From Acidovorax delafieldii (GTDB lineage Bacteria; Pseudomonadota; Gammaproteobacteria; Burkholderiales; Burkholderiaceae_C): a stretch of 64,000 nucleotides of DNA. Both the position numbers and the translations under genes were made by a program. Every line of letters starts with the position of its first letter. Position 1 is the first letter of the stretch. Positions 55,540 through 64,000 of this stretch are shown one piece after another. The stretch covers positions 29,152 through 93,151 of the forward strand of contig DFQQ01000018.1 of assembly GCA_002377855.1 (NCBI GenBank). Reading direction: 5' to 3'. A model generated the notes under the pieces. That model was not told where the DNA came from. It saw nothing but the letters and a program-made list of their open reading frames with translations, and did no database searches.

Positions 55540-56799
55540 ATGACTGAACCCCGCGCCCACCCACCGGGCAGCGCCATGCTGCCGGGCCGCTGGTTTAACG
55601 GCCTCTCCAGCAAGGCCCAGCCGGTGATGGTGGTGGTGCACCCGGGCGGCAAAGGCCCGTCGCTGGCGCTGCACCCGCTGTCCGCGCCAGGGGCACCCCC
55701 TGCCGTGTTCACCCACGACCAGATCGAATGGCCAGAGGCATGGAACGAGCGCCGCCCGCCCCCGCGTGTGGTGGTGGACTTGCGCGAACACGGCAGCCTG
55801 GAGGTGGACGCCGTGGCCCAGTGGCACAGCGCGCTGGCCGCTGCAGGCGCGCGCCCTGGCGTGGCGCAGCGCATGCAAACGCGCTGGCCTTTGCTGCTGG
55901 GTGCGATGGCGGTGTCGGCCCTGGGGCTGGCGCTGTTTTATCGCTACGGCACCCCGTGGGCAGCAGGGCAGTTGACGCGCTTCGTGCCGCTCAGTTGGGA
56001 GACGAGCCTGGCGAACAATGTGCTGCAGCGCATGGACGAGGGGTTCCTCAAGCCCAGCAAACTGCCCGCATCACGGCAGGCGCAGCTCAAGGCCCGGTTT
56101 GACGCGTTGGTGCAGCAGGCGCCCCCGGGTCTGGGTCGCTACGCCGGCTACCGGCCCGCGCTGGGGCTGGAGTTCCGTTCGGGCATGGGCCCCAATGCGT
56201 TTGCGCTGCCGGGCGGCAAGGTGGTCATAACAGACGACATCGTCAAGGCTGCGGCCGACAAAGGCCTGAGCGACGATGCCCTGGTGGGCGTGCTGGCGCA
56301 CGAGATCGGCCATGTGGTGCACCGCCATTCCATGCGCATGGTGGTGGAGCAAGGCGTGCTCAACATCGGGCTGGGCCTGGCGCTGGGCGATGTCTCGTCG
56401 ATCGTTTCCACGGGTGCCACCGTCTTGACAGGCCGCGCCTACAGCCGCAGCCACGAACGCGAAGCAGACTGCTATGCCATCGCGCTCATGGGACATGCCG
56501 CCTTGCCCACGGCTCCCATGGGCAAACTGCTGCTGGCGATTGCGCATGACGAGGAAGACGACGAACCCGCGCCCGAGAAAGGCGAACTCCCCGCCGCCCC
56601 GGGCGCCAGCACGGCTGCGGCGTCTGCGCCTGCTGCTGCGGGCAGCGCCTCCACCAGTGCTTCGTCGCCCGGCGCCAAAGGCTCCTCTCGCGCAAAAGCC
56701 GAGGCCCACCCCGTGTGGTCCTTGTTGAGCAGCCACCCCGATACCGTACAGCGAGCCACTGAACTCGAGCGCGGCCAGGCACCGCACTGCGCGCGCTGA
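55540..56799 (+). CDS. M48-family metallopeptidase
   Basis: The 419-residue protein starts with an 80-residue cytoplasmic part. A transmembrane helix (PLLLGAMAVSALGLALFY) follows, and then a zinc peptidase domain with HEIGH (His254-His258) and the third ligand in SHEREADCYAIALM. Residues about 340-395 are a low-complexity Ser/Ala/Pro/Glu linker. It resembles other M48 proteins that work at the membrane in protein quality control. It is paired with the DUF898 membrane protein; the substrate is unknown. Confidence 0.88.
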   Translation: MTEPRAHPPGSAMLPGRWFNGLSSKAQPVMVVVHPGGKGPSLALHPLSAPGAPPAVFTHDQIEWPEAWNERRPPPRVVVDLREHGSLEVDAVAQWHSALAAAGARPGVAQRMQTRWPLLLGAMAVSALGLALFYRYGTPWAAGQLTRFVPLSWETSLANNVLQRMDEGFLKPSKLPASRQAQLKARFDALVQQAPPGLGRYAGYRPALGLEFRSGMGPNAFALPGGKVVITDDIVKAAADKGLSDDALVGVLAHEIGHVVHRHSMRMVVEQGVLNIGLGLALGDVSSIVSTGATVLTGRAYSRSHEREADCYAIALMGHAALPTAPMGKLLLAIAHDEEDDEPAPEKGELPAAPGASTAAASAPAAAGSASTSASSPGAKGSSRAKAEAHPVWSLLSSHPDTVQRATELERGQAPHCAR

Positions 56800-57005
56800 G
56801 CCCGTGCGGAGACCGCCAACGCCGGCACGCCACCGAGCGGCACGCACAACGCTGCCCACAGGCAGAGCAGCCCGGGCTGAGGGCGCCCGCGCGGGGTCGC
56901 GAGGGCATGCGCAGGTCAGCGCAAAGGCCCTTTCGTTGCAGCGACTCTCCCGCGGCTCATCCGAAACCGCAGCGTCTGCGCACAGCAAAAAGCAAAAAGC
57001 AAAAA
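56800..57005. other. GC-rich gap between the M48 gene and rnpB
   Basis: About 200 bp hold no gene that I can support. The last bases carry the start of a GCAAAAA tandem array (56985-57012). Confidence 0.5.
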
Positions 57006-57038
57006 GCAAAAAGGCTGGTCTGCTTTTGCGGACCAGCC
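57006..57038 (-). terminator. Terminator of rnpB with repeated T-tracts
   Basis: On the minus strand an 8-bp stem GGCTGGTC and GACCAGCC is followed by TTTTTGC repeated four times (plus strand GCAAAAA at 56985-57012). The T-tract has been tandemly multiplied. Confidence 0.88.
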
Positions 57039-57049
57039 CTTTGAATAAA

Positions 57050-57392
57050 GTGTGAAGTGCGCCGATAAGCCGGATTCTGTGCACTGCGGTTGCCCGCAGC
57101 GTGACCGCCATTAATCTGGGCCGGGTGTCGCCACCACGGCTCGGTGCTACCTACCCGCCAGCTCTGCGGAACCACATCAACGCTGGCCTACTTGGTATTG
57201 CTGCGCGTAGAGATTGCCCGTTTCACCCCCAGTGGTCTACCTTGCGGCACTCCCCTGGGACTCGTCTCTGTTGCTCTGATCCTCACCTCACGGTGGGCAG
57301 CCGTTAGCTGCTACGCTGTCCTGTGCAGTCCGGACGTTCCTCCAGTGCCTGGTTTCCCAGATTGCACCAGCGGCGGTCTGGCGCGCTTCACG
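57050..57392 (-). ncRNA. rnpB: RNase P RNA
   Basis: RNase P RNA is the catalytic subunit that trims tRNA 5' ends. The minus strand shows the conserved bacterial class A elements in order: GAGGAACGTCCGGACTGCAC (P4 and CR-I area), AACAGAGACGAGTC, GGGTGAAACGGG, GGTAGGTAGCACC and, at the end, CAGAATCCGGCTTATCGG. The 5' end fits a -10 at 57399-57404 (GATAAT on the minus strand), about 7 bp before it. The exact ends are estimates. Confidence 0.95.
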
Positions 57393-57491
57393 GCGGTGAT
57401 TATCCCAGAGCGTGGCGCAAGCCGCGCGCTGCACCCAAAATATGTTCTCCACCGCACCTGCCCTGGCCTCCCCTACCGCGCATACCCGACC

Positions 57492-58094
57492 ATGACCACT
57501 CCAACACACTTCGACGCCGCCGCGCGCGACTGGGACCAGCGTCCCATGTCTCAACAACTTGCAGCCGTGCCCCCGCGCATGCTTGCGCTGGCGCCCTTCG
57601 CGGCAACGGACCACGTGCTCGACTTTGGCGCGGGCACGGGGCTGCTTGCCACGGCCATTGCCCCGCAGGTCGCGCGCGTCACTGCGCTGGACAGTTCCGC
57701 GGGCATGCTGCAGGTACTCCAGGAAAAAGGCTTCGCCAACATCACCCCGCTGCAGCAAGACATCTTTGCCGGCCTGCCCGCGCAGTACCGCGCCATCGTG
57801 AGCTGCATGGCGATGCACCATGTGGCCGACATCGCAGCGCTCATGCGCGCGTTTGCCGCGGCGCTGCACCCGGGCGGGCGCATCGCACTGGTAGACCTGT
57901 ATGCCGAAGACGGCAGTTTCCATGGCGACAACGCAGCCAAAGGGGTGCAGCACCTGGGCTTTGCACCCGCAGCACTGCAGCAACACGCCGAGCAGGCGGG
58001 CCTGCACAATGTTGCGTTCACTGAGATCCTGCAGATCCAGCACCCCAATGGTCGGGCTTACCCCCTGTTTTTGATGACCGGGCGCAAACCGTAA
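57492..58094 (+). CDS. SAM-dependent methyltransferase (class I)
   Basis: The 200-residue protein has the SAM-binding motif VLDFGAGTGLLATAIA, the acidic loop VTALDSSAGML, and the late motif FAAALHPGGRIALVDLYAEDG of the UbiE/Methyltransf_11 type. The substrate is not predictable. The ATG at 57492 is chosen because the frame upstream runs through rnpB. It is divergent from rnpB. Confidence 0.87.
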   Translation: MTTPTHFDAAARDWDQRPMSQQLAAVPPRMLALAPFAATDHVLDFGAGTGLLATAIAPQVARVTALDSSAGMLQVLQEKGFANITPLQQDIFAGLPAQYRAIVSCMAMHHVADIAALMRAFAAALHPGGRIALVDLYAEDGSFHGDNAAKGVQHLGFAPAALQQHAEQAGLHNVAFTEILQIQHPNGRAYPLFLMTGRKP

Positions 58095-58138
58095 ATCAAA
58101 AATGATAGCTGCCCGCGCTTGATGGAAAAGCGCCGCAG
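58093..58138 (-). repeat. Short dispersed element after the methyltransferase gene
   Basis: It reads AAATCAAAAATGATAGCTG, CCCGCGCTTGATGG and AAAAGCGCCGCAG, a full reversed copy. It starts at the methyltransferase stop. The rest of the gap to cysK (58139-58332) holds nothing recognisable. Confidence 0.75.
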
Positions 58139-58332
58139 CGCCATTGAGCCCCGATTCATCCTGTTTTTGGCGCACCGGGCAATGCCTGCAGCCTCCCCGG
58201 GCTGTGCCGCAGCGCGCAGAGATTGCACGGCCTGCCCAGAAGTGTCTTCAGGCATATCCATATGCCCAAGGGGGCAGAACAAGTGGTTCAGAATGTGCGG
58301 CACACTTTTCTTCCCCTTCCCCAGGAGACGCC

Positions 58333-59250
58333 ATGAGAGTCGAGAACATTCTGCAAACCATCGGCAACACGCCCCACGTGCGCATCAACCGCCTGTTTGG
58401 CCCATCGGCCAACGTGTGGGTGAAGTCCGAGCGCAGCAACCCCGGCGGCTCGGTCAAGGATCGCATTGCGCTGGCCATGGTGGAGGACGCGGAAAAATCG
58501 GGCGCACTGCAGCCCGGCGGCACCATCATCGAGCCGACCTCGGGCAATACTGGCATTGGCTTGGCCCTGGTGGCCGCCGTCAAGGGCTATCGCCTGATTC
58601 TGGTGATGCCCGACAGCATGAGCATTGAGCGCCGCCGCCTGATGCTGGCCTATGGCGCGCAGTTTGACCTGACGCCCCGCGAAAAAGGCATGAAGGGCGC
58701 CATCGCGCGCGCCCAGGAACTGCAGGCGCAAACCCCTGGCGCGTGGATTCCGCAGCAGTTCGAGAACCCCGCCAACATCGACATCCATGTGCGCACCACC
58801 GCCCAGGAAATCCTGGCCGACTTTCCCGAAGGGCTGGACGCGCTCATCACCGGCGTGGGCACGGGTGGGCATATCACCGGCGCGGCCCGTGTGCTCAAGG
58901 CCCGGTTCCCGCAACTCAAGGTGTTTGCGGTCGAGCCCACGGCATCACCCGTGATCTCGGGTGGCGCGCCCGCGCCCCATCCCATCCAGGGCATTGGCGC
59001 AGGCTTCATCCCCAAGAACCTGGACACCAGCTTGCTGGACGGCGTGATCCAGGTCGATGCCGAACCTGCCCGTGAATACGCCCGGCGCTGCGCGCGTGAA
59101 GAAGGCATGCTGGTGGGTATTTCCTCCGGTGCCACGCTGGCGGCCATCGCGCAGAAGCTGCCCGAGCTGCCTGCGGGCGCCAAGGTGCTGGGCTTCAACT
59201 ACGACACGGGTGAGCGCTACCTGTCGGTCGAGGGCTTCTTGCCGGGCTGA
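58333..59250 (+). CDS. cysK: Cysteine synthase A
   Basis: This PLP enzyme makes L-cysteine from O-acetylserine and sulfide. The 305-residue protein has the PLP lysine in NPGGSVKDRIALAM (Lys42), the substrate loop TSGNTGIGLAL, and the phosphate-binding GVGTGGHITG. The ATG has a good ribosome site CAGGAGA. A strong terminator follows, so it is probably a single-gene unit. A cystathionine beta-synthase is less likely because the extra domains are absent. Confidence 0.94.
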   Translation: MRVENILQTIGNTPHVRINRLFGPSANVWVKSERSNPGGSVKDRIALAMVEDAEKSGALQPGGTIIEPTSGNTGIGLALVAAVKGYRLILVMPDSMSIERRRLMLAYGAQFDLTPREKGMKGAIARAQELQAQTPGAWIPQQFENPANIDIHVRTTAQEILADFPEGLDALITGVGTGGHITGAARVLKARFPQLKVFAVEPTASPVISGGAPAPHPIQGIGAGFIPKNLDTSLLDGVIQVDAEPAREYARRCAREEGMLVGISSGATLAAIAQKLPELPAGAKVLGFNYDTGERYLSVEGFLPG

Positions 59251-59283
59251 CGGCCTGCGGGGCTGCTGCCCCCACCCGAGAAG

Positions 59284-59309
59284 AAAGGGCCCGTGCGGCC
59301 CTTTTTTTT
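59284..59309 (+). terminator. Intrinsic terminator of cysK
   Basis: An 8-bp stem AAAGGGCC and GGCCCTTT with loop CGTGC is followed by a run of T. It starts 34 bp past the cysK stop. Confidence 0.93.
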
Positions 59310-59441
59310 GGCCGCCACAGCACAGGGCGACGGCCAGCCGTCCTACATGGCCGGCCAGCGGTGGCCTCAACAATCGTTTGTACCTTTCGGCCCGTCCGTG
59401 GCGGCGCGCCCCCGAAGGGTCTCTACAACGATTGCTTGCCC

Positions 59442-60206
59442 ATGGCCACCACACACTCCCAGCCCATCGCGTTCAAGGTACTCACCGTGAACGTACACAA
59501 GGGCTTTACTACGTTCAACCGGCGCTTCATGCTGCATGAGCTGCGCGAGGCCGTGCGCGAAGTCGCTGCTGACCTCGTGTTCCTTCAGGAAGTACAGGGC
59601 AGCCACCAGCGCCACGCTACGCGCGTGGTCAACTTTCCGCAGGTTCCGCACTACGAATTTCTGGCGGACACGATCTGGTCGCAGTACGCCTATGGGCGCA
59701 ACGCGGTGTATGACAACGGCGACCATGGCAACGCCCTGCTGTCCAAGTTCCCGATCACTCACTACGAGAACCACGACATTTCCATCAGCGGCCCGGAGCG
59801 GCGCGGCATGCTGCATTGCATCCTGCAGCCCCCCGGTCACCACCTGCCGGTGCATGCGATCTGCGTGCACCTGGGGCTGCAGGAGTCGCATCGCCAGCGG
59901 CAACTGCTGCGCGTTTGCGAGCTGATCCGCACTTTCCCCCCCGAAGAGCCCGTGGTGCTGGCGGGCGACTTCAACGACTGGCGCCACCGTGCACATGCCA
60001 TCCTGCACCGCGAGGCCGGGCTGCAGGAAGTGTTTGTACAAGCCTTTGGCCGCGCCGTGCGCACGTTCCCCGCTTCGATGCCCATGCTGGCACTGGACCG
60101 CATCTACGTGCGCAATGCGGCGGTGCATGCCCCGCTGACGCTGCCCAAAAAACCCTGGGACAAGCTCTCAGACCACGCCCCCCTGGCGGCGGAGATTTTG
60201 CTGTGA
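59442..60206 (+). CDS. ybhP: YbhP-type endonuclease/exonuclease/phosphatase family protein
   Basis: The 254-residue protein has the EEP fold motifs: VLTVNVHKGFTT, the Glu in VFLQEVQGS, HLGLQESHRQRQL, AGDFNDWRH, LALDRIYVR and LSDHAPLAAEI. The family cleaves phosphodiester bonds; the substrate is unknown. Its stop overlaps the clsB start (GTGA), and the gene order ybhP-clsB-ybhN is the same as in E. coli. The ATG at 59442 is chosen because the residues before it look like spacer. Confidence 0.9.
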   Translation: MATTHSQPIAFKVLTVNVHKGFTTFNRRFMLHELREAVREVAADLVFLQEVQGSHQRHATRVVNFPQVPHYEFLADTIWSQYAYGRNAVYDNGDHGNALLSKFPITHYENHDISISGPERRGMLHCILQPPGHHLPVHAICVHLGLQESHRQRQLLRVCELIRTFPPEEPVVLAGDFNDWRHRAHAILHREAGLQEVFVQAFGRAVRTFPASMPMLALDRIYVRNAAVHAPLTLPKKPWDKLSDHAPLAAEILL

Positions 60207-61444
60207 CCCGCGCTTTCACGCCGCCACGCTCGTCCCGCTGGCTGCCGGGCAACCACTTCGAGCTGCTTGAAAACGGCGAGGAGTTCTTCCCTCGCGTGTT
60301 CGACGCGATATCGCAGGCCCGGCACGAGGTGATGCTGGAGACCTTCATCCTGTGGGAGGACAAGATCGGCAAGCAGTTGCACGCGGCGCTGCTGGCTGCC
60401 GCGCAACGCGGGGTGGAAGTGCACGTGCTGGTGGACGGCTTTGGCTCGCCCGACTTGTCCGAGGAATTTGTGGGCAGCCTCGTCACCGCGGGCGTGCGCT
60501 TTCGCGTCTTTGACCCCGGCCGCCGTTTTCTCGGCCAGCGGCTGAACCTGCTGCGCCGCATGCACCGCAAGATCGTGGTGGTAGACGGGCAGATCGGTTT
60601 CATCGGCGGCATCAACTACTCGGCCGACCATGTGGCCGATTTCGGCCCTGAGGCCAAGCAGGACTACGCCGTGCAGGTGCGCGGCCCCGTGGTGGCCCAG
60701 ATGCACCACTTCACACGCGAAGCCGTGCTGGGGCGCAATGACCGCAAACGTACTCGGCAGACAAGCATTCTGGGGCGGCCCCATGCGGGCACGGCGCACG
60801 CCATGTTTGTGACGCGTGACAACCACCAGCACACCAACGACATCGAACGCCACTACCGCGTGGCCCTGCGGGCGGCCCGCAGCCGCGTGGTCATCGCCAA
60901 CGCGTATTTCTTTCCCGGCTACCGCTTCATCCGCGAAATGCGCCGCGCCGCCAAGCGCGGTGTGGACGTGCGACTGATTCTGCAGGGCCAGCCTGACATG
61001 CCCATCGTGCGCACGGCAGCGACACTGCTCTACGACCACCTGCTGCGTGCGGGGGTGCGCATTTATGAGTACTGCGACCGCCCCCTGCACGGCAAGGTGG
61101 CCTTGGTGGACGACGCCTGGGCCACCGTGGGCTCCAGCAACCTTGACCCGTTGAGCCTGTCGCTGAACCTGGAGGCGAATGTGATCATCCAGGACACGGC
61201 CTTCAATACGCACCTGCACCGCCGCCTGTCGCACCTGATGACCCACAGCTGCAGGCAGGTGGAAGCGTCGCCTTCAGGGCCTTGGGAAGGCCTGCGGCTG
61301 GCGCGCAGCTATGCCGTGTTCCACCTCATGCGCTGGTTCCCCACCTGGGCCGGGTGGTTGCCGCAGCACAAGCCCGTCATCACCCAGGCGCAAGCGGGCC
61401 CGGGCGATCCTCCCGCGCAGGACCCGGCTGGCAGCGCCGCCTGA
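60203..61444 (+). CDS. clsB: Cardiolipin synthase B
   Basis: ClsB makes cardiolipin from phosphatidylglycerol at the inner membrane. The 413-residue phospholipase D-family protein has two HKD motifs, HRKIVVVDGQIGFIGGIN and HGKVALVDDAWATVGSSNLD. The start is a GTG overlapping the ybhP stop. A ybhN homologue follows. The C-terminal 30 residues are a Pro/Ala-rich tail. Confidence 0.93.
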   Translation: MTRAFTPPRSSRWLPGNHFELLENGEEFFPRVFDAISQARHEVMLETFILWEDKIGKQLHAALLAAAQRGVEVHVLVDGFGSPDLSEEFVGSLVTAGVRFRVFDPGRRFLGQRLNLLRRMHRKIVVVDGQIGFIGGINYSADHVADFGPEAKQDYAVQVRGPVVAQMHHFTREAVLGRNDRKRTRQTSILGRPHAGTAHAMFVTRDNHQHTNDIERHYRVALRAARSRVVIANAYFFPGYRFIREMRRAAKRGVDVRLILQGQPDMPIVRTAATLLYDHLLRAGVRIYEYCDRPLHGKVALVDDAWATVGSSNLDPLSLSLNLEANVIIQDTAFNTHLHRRLSHLMTHSCRQVEASPSGPWEGLRLARSYAVFHLMRWFPTWAGWLPQHKPVITQAQAGPGDPPAQDPAGSAA

Positions 61445-61477
61445 GCAAGGCGAAGAGCCCCGTACGTCACACCGCCC

Positions 61478-62512
61478 ATGGCAGCTTCATCGAGCCCTTC
61501 TCACGCTGCGCCAGCGCATGCCCCCCCAGCCCGCGCGGCGCACAGTGGGGGCTGGCGCAGCCTGCCGCAGCGGCCGTGGTGGCCCTGGCTGACCCGGGGG
61601 GTGGCCATTACTTTCTTCCTGGGGGTGGCCTGGCTCATCTTCCGCCAGGCCCGCACGGTCGACTGGCCCGCCGTGCTGCAGGCACTGCGGGACTTGCCCG
61701 CCAGCGCCCTGGCCGTGGCAGGTGTGCTTGCCCTCGCAAGCCACTGCGTCTATGGCACGTTTGACCTGGTGGCTCGCCACTGCTGCGGACACCGCCTCAA
61801 ACGAGGAACCACGCTGGGCATCGCCATGACCAGCTATGCGTTCACGCTCAACCTGGGTTCGCTCATCGGGGGCGTGGGCGTGCGCTACCGGCTGTATGCA
61901 CGCAAGGGCGTGGAGGTGGGCACCATCGGCCAGGTGGTCGGCATGAGCGTGCTGACCAACTGGGTGGGCTACCTGCTGCTGGCTGCGGTGCTGCCCTGGC
62001 TCTGGACCCCGCCAGCCTTGGCCGGCTGGAGTGCCCCGCCGTGGCAATGGCGCCTGGGCGGGGCGGTACTGGGCTGCCTGCCAGTGGCGTACGCCGTGCT
62101 ATGCACATTGCGCGCGGGGCGAGCCCTCACCCTGCGCGGCCATGCCTTTCCGCTGCCGAGCTGGCGGGTTGCGTTGTGGCAAATCGCTGCTTCGGCGGGC
62201 AACTGGATGCTCATGGGGGCTGCGCTGTGGACCACACTGCAGGCACAGGTGAGCTACCCCGCGGCACTGGCAACGGTGCTCGTGGGGGCGGTGGCTGGCC
62301 TGGTGCTGAGGGTGCCGGCTGGGCTGGGGGTGCTCGAAGCCGTGGGCGTGGCCCTGCTGACCAGCCATGCGCTGGGGCAGGACAAGGTGCTGGCCGCGCT
62401 GCTGGCCTACCGCGCCCTGTACTACTTCGTCCCGCTGGTTCTGGCTTCACTTGCGTTTGGCGTGGCGGAGTTGCGCTGGCGCAGAAGCGAAGCGGCAGAC
62501 GCAGAAAATTGA
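61478..62512 (+). CDS. ybhN: YbhN family (UPF0104) integral membrane protein
   Basis: The 344-residue protein has about eight transmembrane helices and belongs to the family of the flippase domain of lysylphosphatidylglycerol synthase. Motifs include LNLGSLIGGVGVRYRLYARKG and VPAGLGVLEAVGVALL. The first 30 residues are Ala/Pro-rich and precede the first helix (VAITFFLGVAWLIF). It follows clsB by 33 bp and is probably cotranscribed. Its role is unknown, perhaps lipid handling. Confidence 0.88.
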   Translation: MAASSSPSHAAPAHAPPARAAHSGGWRSLPQRPWWPWLTRGVAITFFLGVAWLIFRQARTVDWPAVLQALRDLPASALAVAGVLALASHCVYGTFDLVARHCCGHRLKRGTTLGIAMTSYAFTLNLGSLIGGVGVRYRLYARKGVEVGTIGQVVGMSVLTNWVGYLLLAAVLPWLWTPPALAGWSAPPWQWRLGGAVLGCLPVAYAVLCTLRAGRALTLRGHAFPLPSWRVALWQIAASAGNWMLMGAALWTTLQAQVSYPAALATVLVGAVAGLVLRVPAGLGVLEAVGVALLTSHALGQDKVLAALLAYRALYYFVPLVLASLAFGVAELRWRRSEAADAEN

Positions 62513-62526
62513 GCGAAATCGTGCCG

Positions 62527-62568
62527 TGGCGCTTACGCAGCAAGCGCTGAGCGCTATCAATTCTCTAC
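62527..62568 (+). repeat. Short dispersed element after ybhN
   Basis: It reads TGGCGCTTACGCAG, CAAGCGCTGAGC and GCTATCAATTCTCTAC, a divergent copy. The rest of the gap before the next gene holds nothing recognisable. Confidence 0.55.
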
Positions 62569-62683
62569 ATATCCTGATCCCCAGGGACCCCATCGCAGTC
62601 CAAAAAGCGCTGCGTGAACCGCGCCGGTAAAATCGCGGCCCCACGACTTTGCCTCCCGCCCGATCGACACGGGCCCGCAAACC

Positions 62684-64000
62684 ATGATCCGAATCTCCGA
62701 AATCCGGCTGCCCTTCACGGTGGCCGAAGCCCCAGACGCGCCCCTGCGCGCCGCCGTCACGCAACTGCTGGGCATCGCGCCCGCAGACATCGCCCACCTC
62801 CACGTCTTCAAGCGCAGCTTTGACGCCCGCAAGGCTGACCTGCTGGCCGTGTATATCGTCGATGTGACGCTGGCGCAGCCCGGGCGCGAAGCCGCGCTGC
62901 TGGCAAAGTTTGCGGGCAACCCGCACATCCAGCCCACGCCCGACATGGCCTGGCACCCGGTGGGCCAGGCGCCGGCCGACCTGCCCCTGCGCCCGGTGGT
63001 GGTGGGCTTCGGCCCCTGCGGCATCTTTGCCGCGCTGGTGCTGGCGCAGATGGGCTTCAAGCCCATCGTGCTGGAGCGCGGCAAGACGGTACGCGAGCGC
63101 ACCAAAGACACCTGGGGGCTTTGGCGCAAGCGCGAGTTGCATGCCGAAAGCAACGTGCAGTTTGGCGAGGGCGGTGCCGGCACCTTCAGCGACGGCAAGC
63201 TGTACAGCCAGATCAAGGACCCGCGCCACCTGGGCCGCAAGGTGATGAACGAGTTCGTCAAAGCGGGTGCGCCTGAAGAAATTTTGTACGTCGCGCACCC
63301 GCACATCGGCACCTTCAAGCTGGTGAAGGTGGTGGAGCACCTGCGCGAGCAGATCATCGCGCTGGGCGGCGAGATCCGCTTTGAGCAGCGCGTGACGGAC
63401 GTGGTCGTGGAGAACGACGCCCAAGGCCAGCGCCATCTGCGCGGCCTGAAGGTGCTGAACCAGGCCACGGGCGAAACCACCGAGCTGCGCGCAAACCATG
63501 TCGTGATGGCGCTGGGCCACAGCTCGCGCGACACCTTTGCCATGCTGTACCAGCGCGGCGTGGCGATGGAGGCCAAACCGTTTTCCATCGGCTTTCGCAT
63601 CGAGCACCCGCAAAGCGTCATCGACCGCGCCCGCTGGGGCCGCCACGCCGGCCACCCGCTGCTGGGCGCGGCCGACTACAAGCTGGTGCACCACGCTGCC
63701 AATGGTCGCGCGGTGTACAGCTTTTGCATGTGCCCCGGCGGCACGGTGGTGGCCGCCACCAGCGAACCCAACCGTGTGGTGACGAATGGAATGAGCCAGT
63801 ATTCGCGCAACGAGCGCAACGCCAATGCGGGCATGGTGGTGGGGATCGATCCGCGCGACTACCCCACCGACCCCGCTGCATTCGAGGAACACCTGGGCCA
63901 GACCTATGGCGCAGAAACCCTGGCTGCCGGGCAGTTCCACCCGCTGGCGGGCAGCGTGCTGCAGCGCCAGCTCGAATCCAACGCCTTTGTGCTGGGCGGA
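62684..64000 (+). CDS. FAD-dependent oxidoreductase, partial at the window edge
   Basis: The gene runs off the window after 439 codons without a stop. The N-terminal 90 residues form a small alpha/beta domain (HVFKRSFDARKADLLAVY). An FAD-binding Rossmann domain follows, with VVVGFGPCGIFAALVLAQMG and VLERGK, and then FGEGGAGTFSDGKLYSQI and VVMALGHSSRDTF. This pattern fits the uncharacterised COG2509 flavoprotein family. The Cys pair in CMCPGGTVV is typical. The substrate is unknown. Confidence 0.88.
   Translation, partial: MIRISEIRLPFTVAEAPDAPLRAAVTQLLGIAPADIAHLHVFKRSFDARKADLLAVYIVDVTLAQPGREAALLAKFAGNPHIQPTPDMAWHPVGQAPADLPLRPVVVGFGPCGIFAALVLAQMGFKPIVLERGKTVRERTKDTWGLWRKRELHAESNVQFGEGGAGTFSDGKLYSQIKDPRHLGRKVMNEFVKAGAPEEILYVAHPHIGTFKLVKVVEHLREQIIALGGEIRFEQRVTDVVVENDAQGQRHLRGLKVLNQATGETTELRANHVVMALGHSSRDTFAMLYQRGVAMEAKPFSIGFRIEHPQSVIDRARWGRHAGHPLLGAADYKLVHHAANGRAVYSFCMCPGGTVVAATSEPNRVVTNGMSQYSRNERNANAGMVVGIDPRDYPTDPAAFEEHLGQTYGAETLAAGQFHPLAGSVLQRQLESNAFVLGG

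Noticed and set aside
57144..57491. Upstream extension of the methyltransferase
   Set aside because: The frame runs through rnpB on the other strand, and the protein family starts near 57492.

Overview
The window is GC-rich bacterial chromosome that looks like a betaproteobacterium of the Comamonadaceae, most like Acidovorax. This rests on protein resemblance, on a complete dcw cluster beside hslVU and a cysteine-poor dksA, and on a short dispersed palindromic element that I associate with this family. No search was run, so the genus is an inference. I see no rRNA, tRNA, CRISPR array, prophage or transposase gene. The only mobile-type sequence is small and non-coding.

Layout. 1-1542: the end of a cobalamin locus (cobS, cobC). 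1658-12260: a type II secretion locus, with gspC divergent from gspG-H-I-J-K-L-M-N-D-E. It has no gspF, and its secretin ends in a SPOR domain. 12594-14779: a DUF2845 protein and a chemoreceptor. 14981-17116: thiC behind a TPP riboswitch. 17206-38940: the division and cell wall (dcw) cluster on the minus strand, in transcription order mraZ-rsmH-ftsL-ftsI-murE-murF-mraY-murD-ftsW-murG-murC-ddl-ftsQ-ftsA-ftsZ-lpxC. A convergent chemoreceptor gene sits between ftsZ and lpxC, a MITE-like element between murG and murC, and an 84-bp tandem duplication between ftsW and murG. 39288-46717: hslVU, a STAS-domain protein, dksA, a COG0523 GTPase and an rlmI-type methyltransferase, all on the minus strand. 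46910-50182: cheW, then dapF-DUF484-xerC on the minus strand. 50311-56799: a glutathione transferase, a small ORF, a NUDIX-metallo-beta-lactamase fusion, an RsuA/RluF-family protein without its catalytic Asp, and a DUF898 membrane protein with an M48 peptidase. 57050-64000: rnpB, a methyltransferase, cysK, a ybhP-clsB-ybhN operon and a 3'-truncated FAD-dependent oxidoreductase.

How it fits together. Most of the window is core envelope biology: peptidoglycan precursor synthesis and septation (dcw), lipid A commitment (lpxC), cardiolipin synthesis (clsB), meso-diaminopimelate supply (dapF), and protein export across the outer membrane (gsp). Many genes overlap by ATGA, GTGA or TGATG, which indicates translational coupling.

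The most interesting non-gene signal is a short element of about 44 bp present at least 13 times. At least eight copies lie inside reading frames. In MurC, MurE, MurG and the NUDIX-MBL protein it is translated in the same frame and leaves a recognisable shared peptide.
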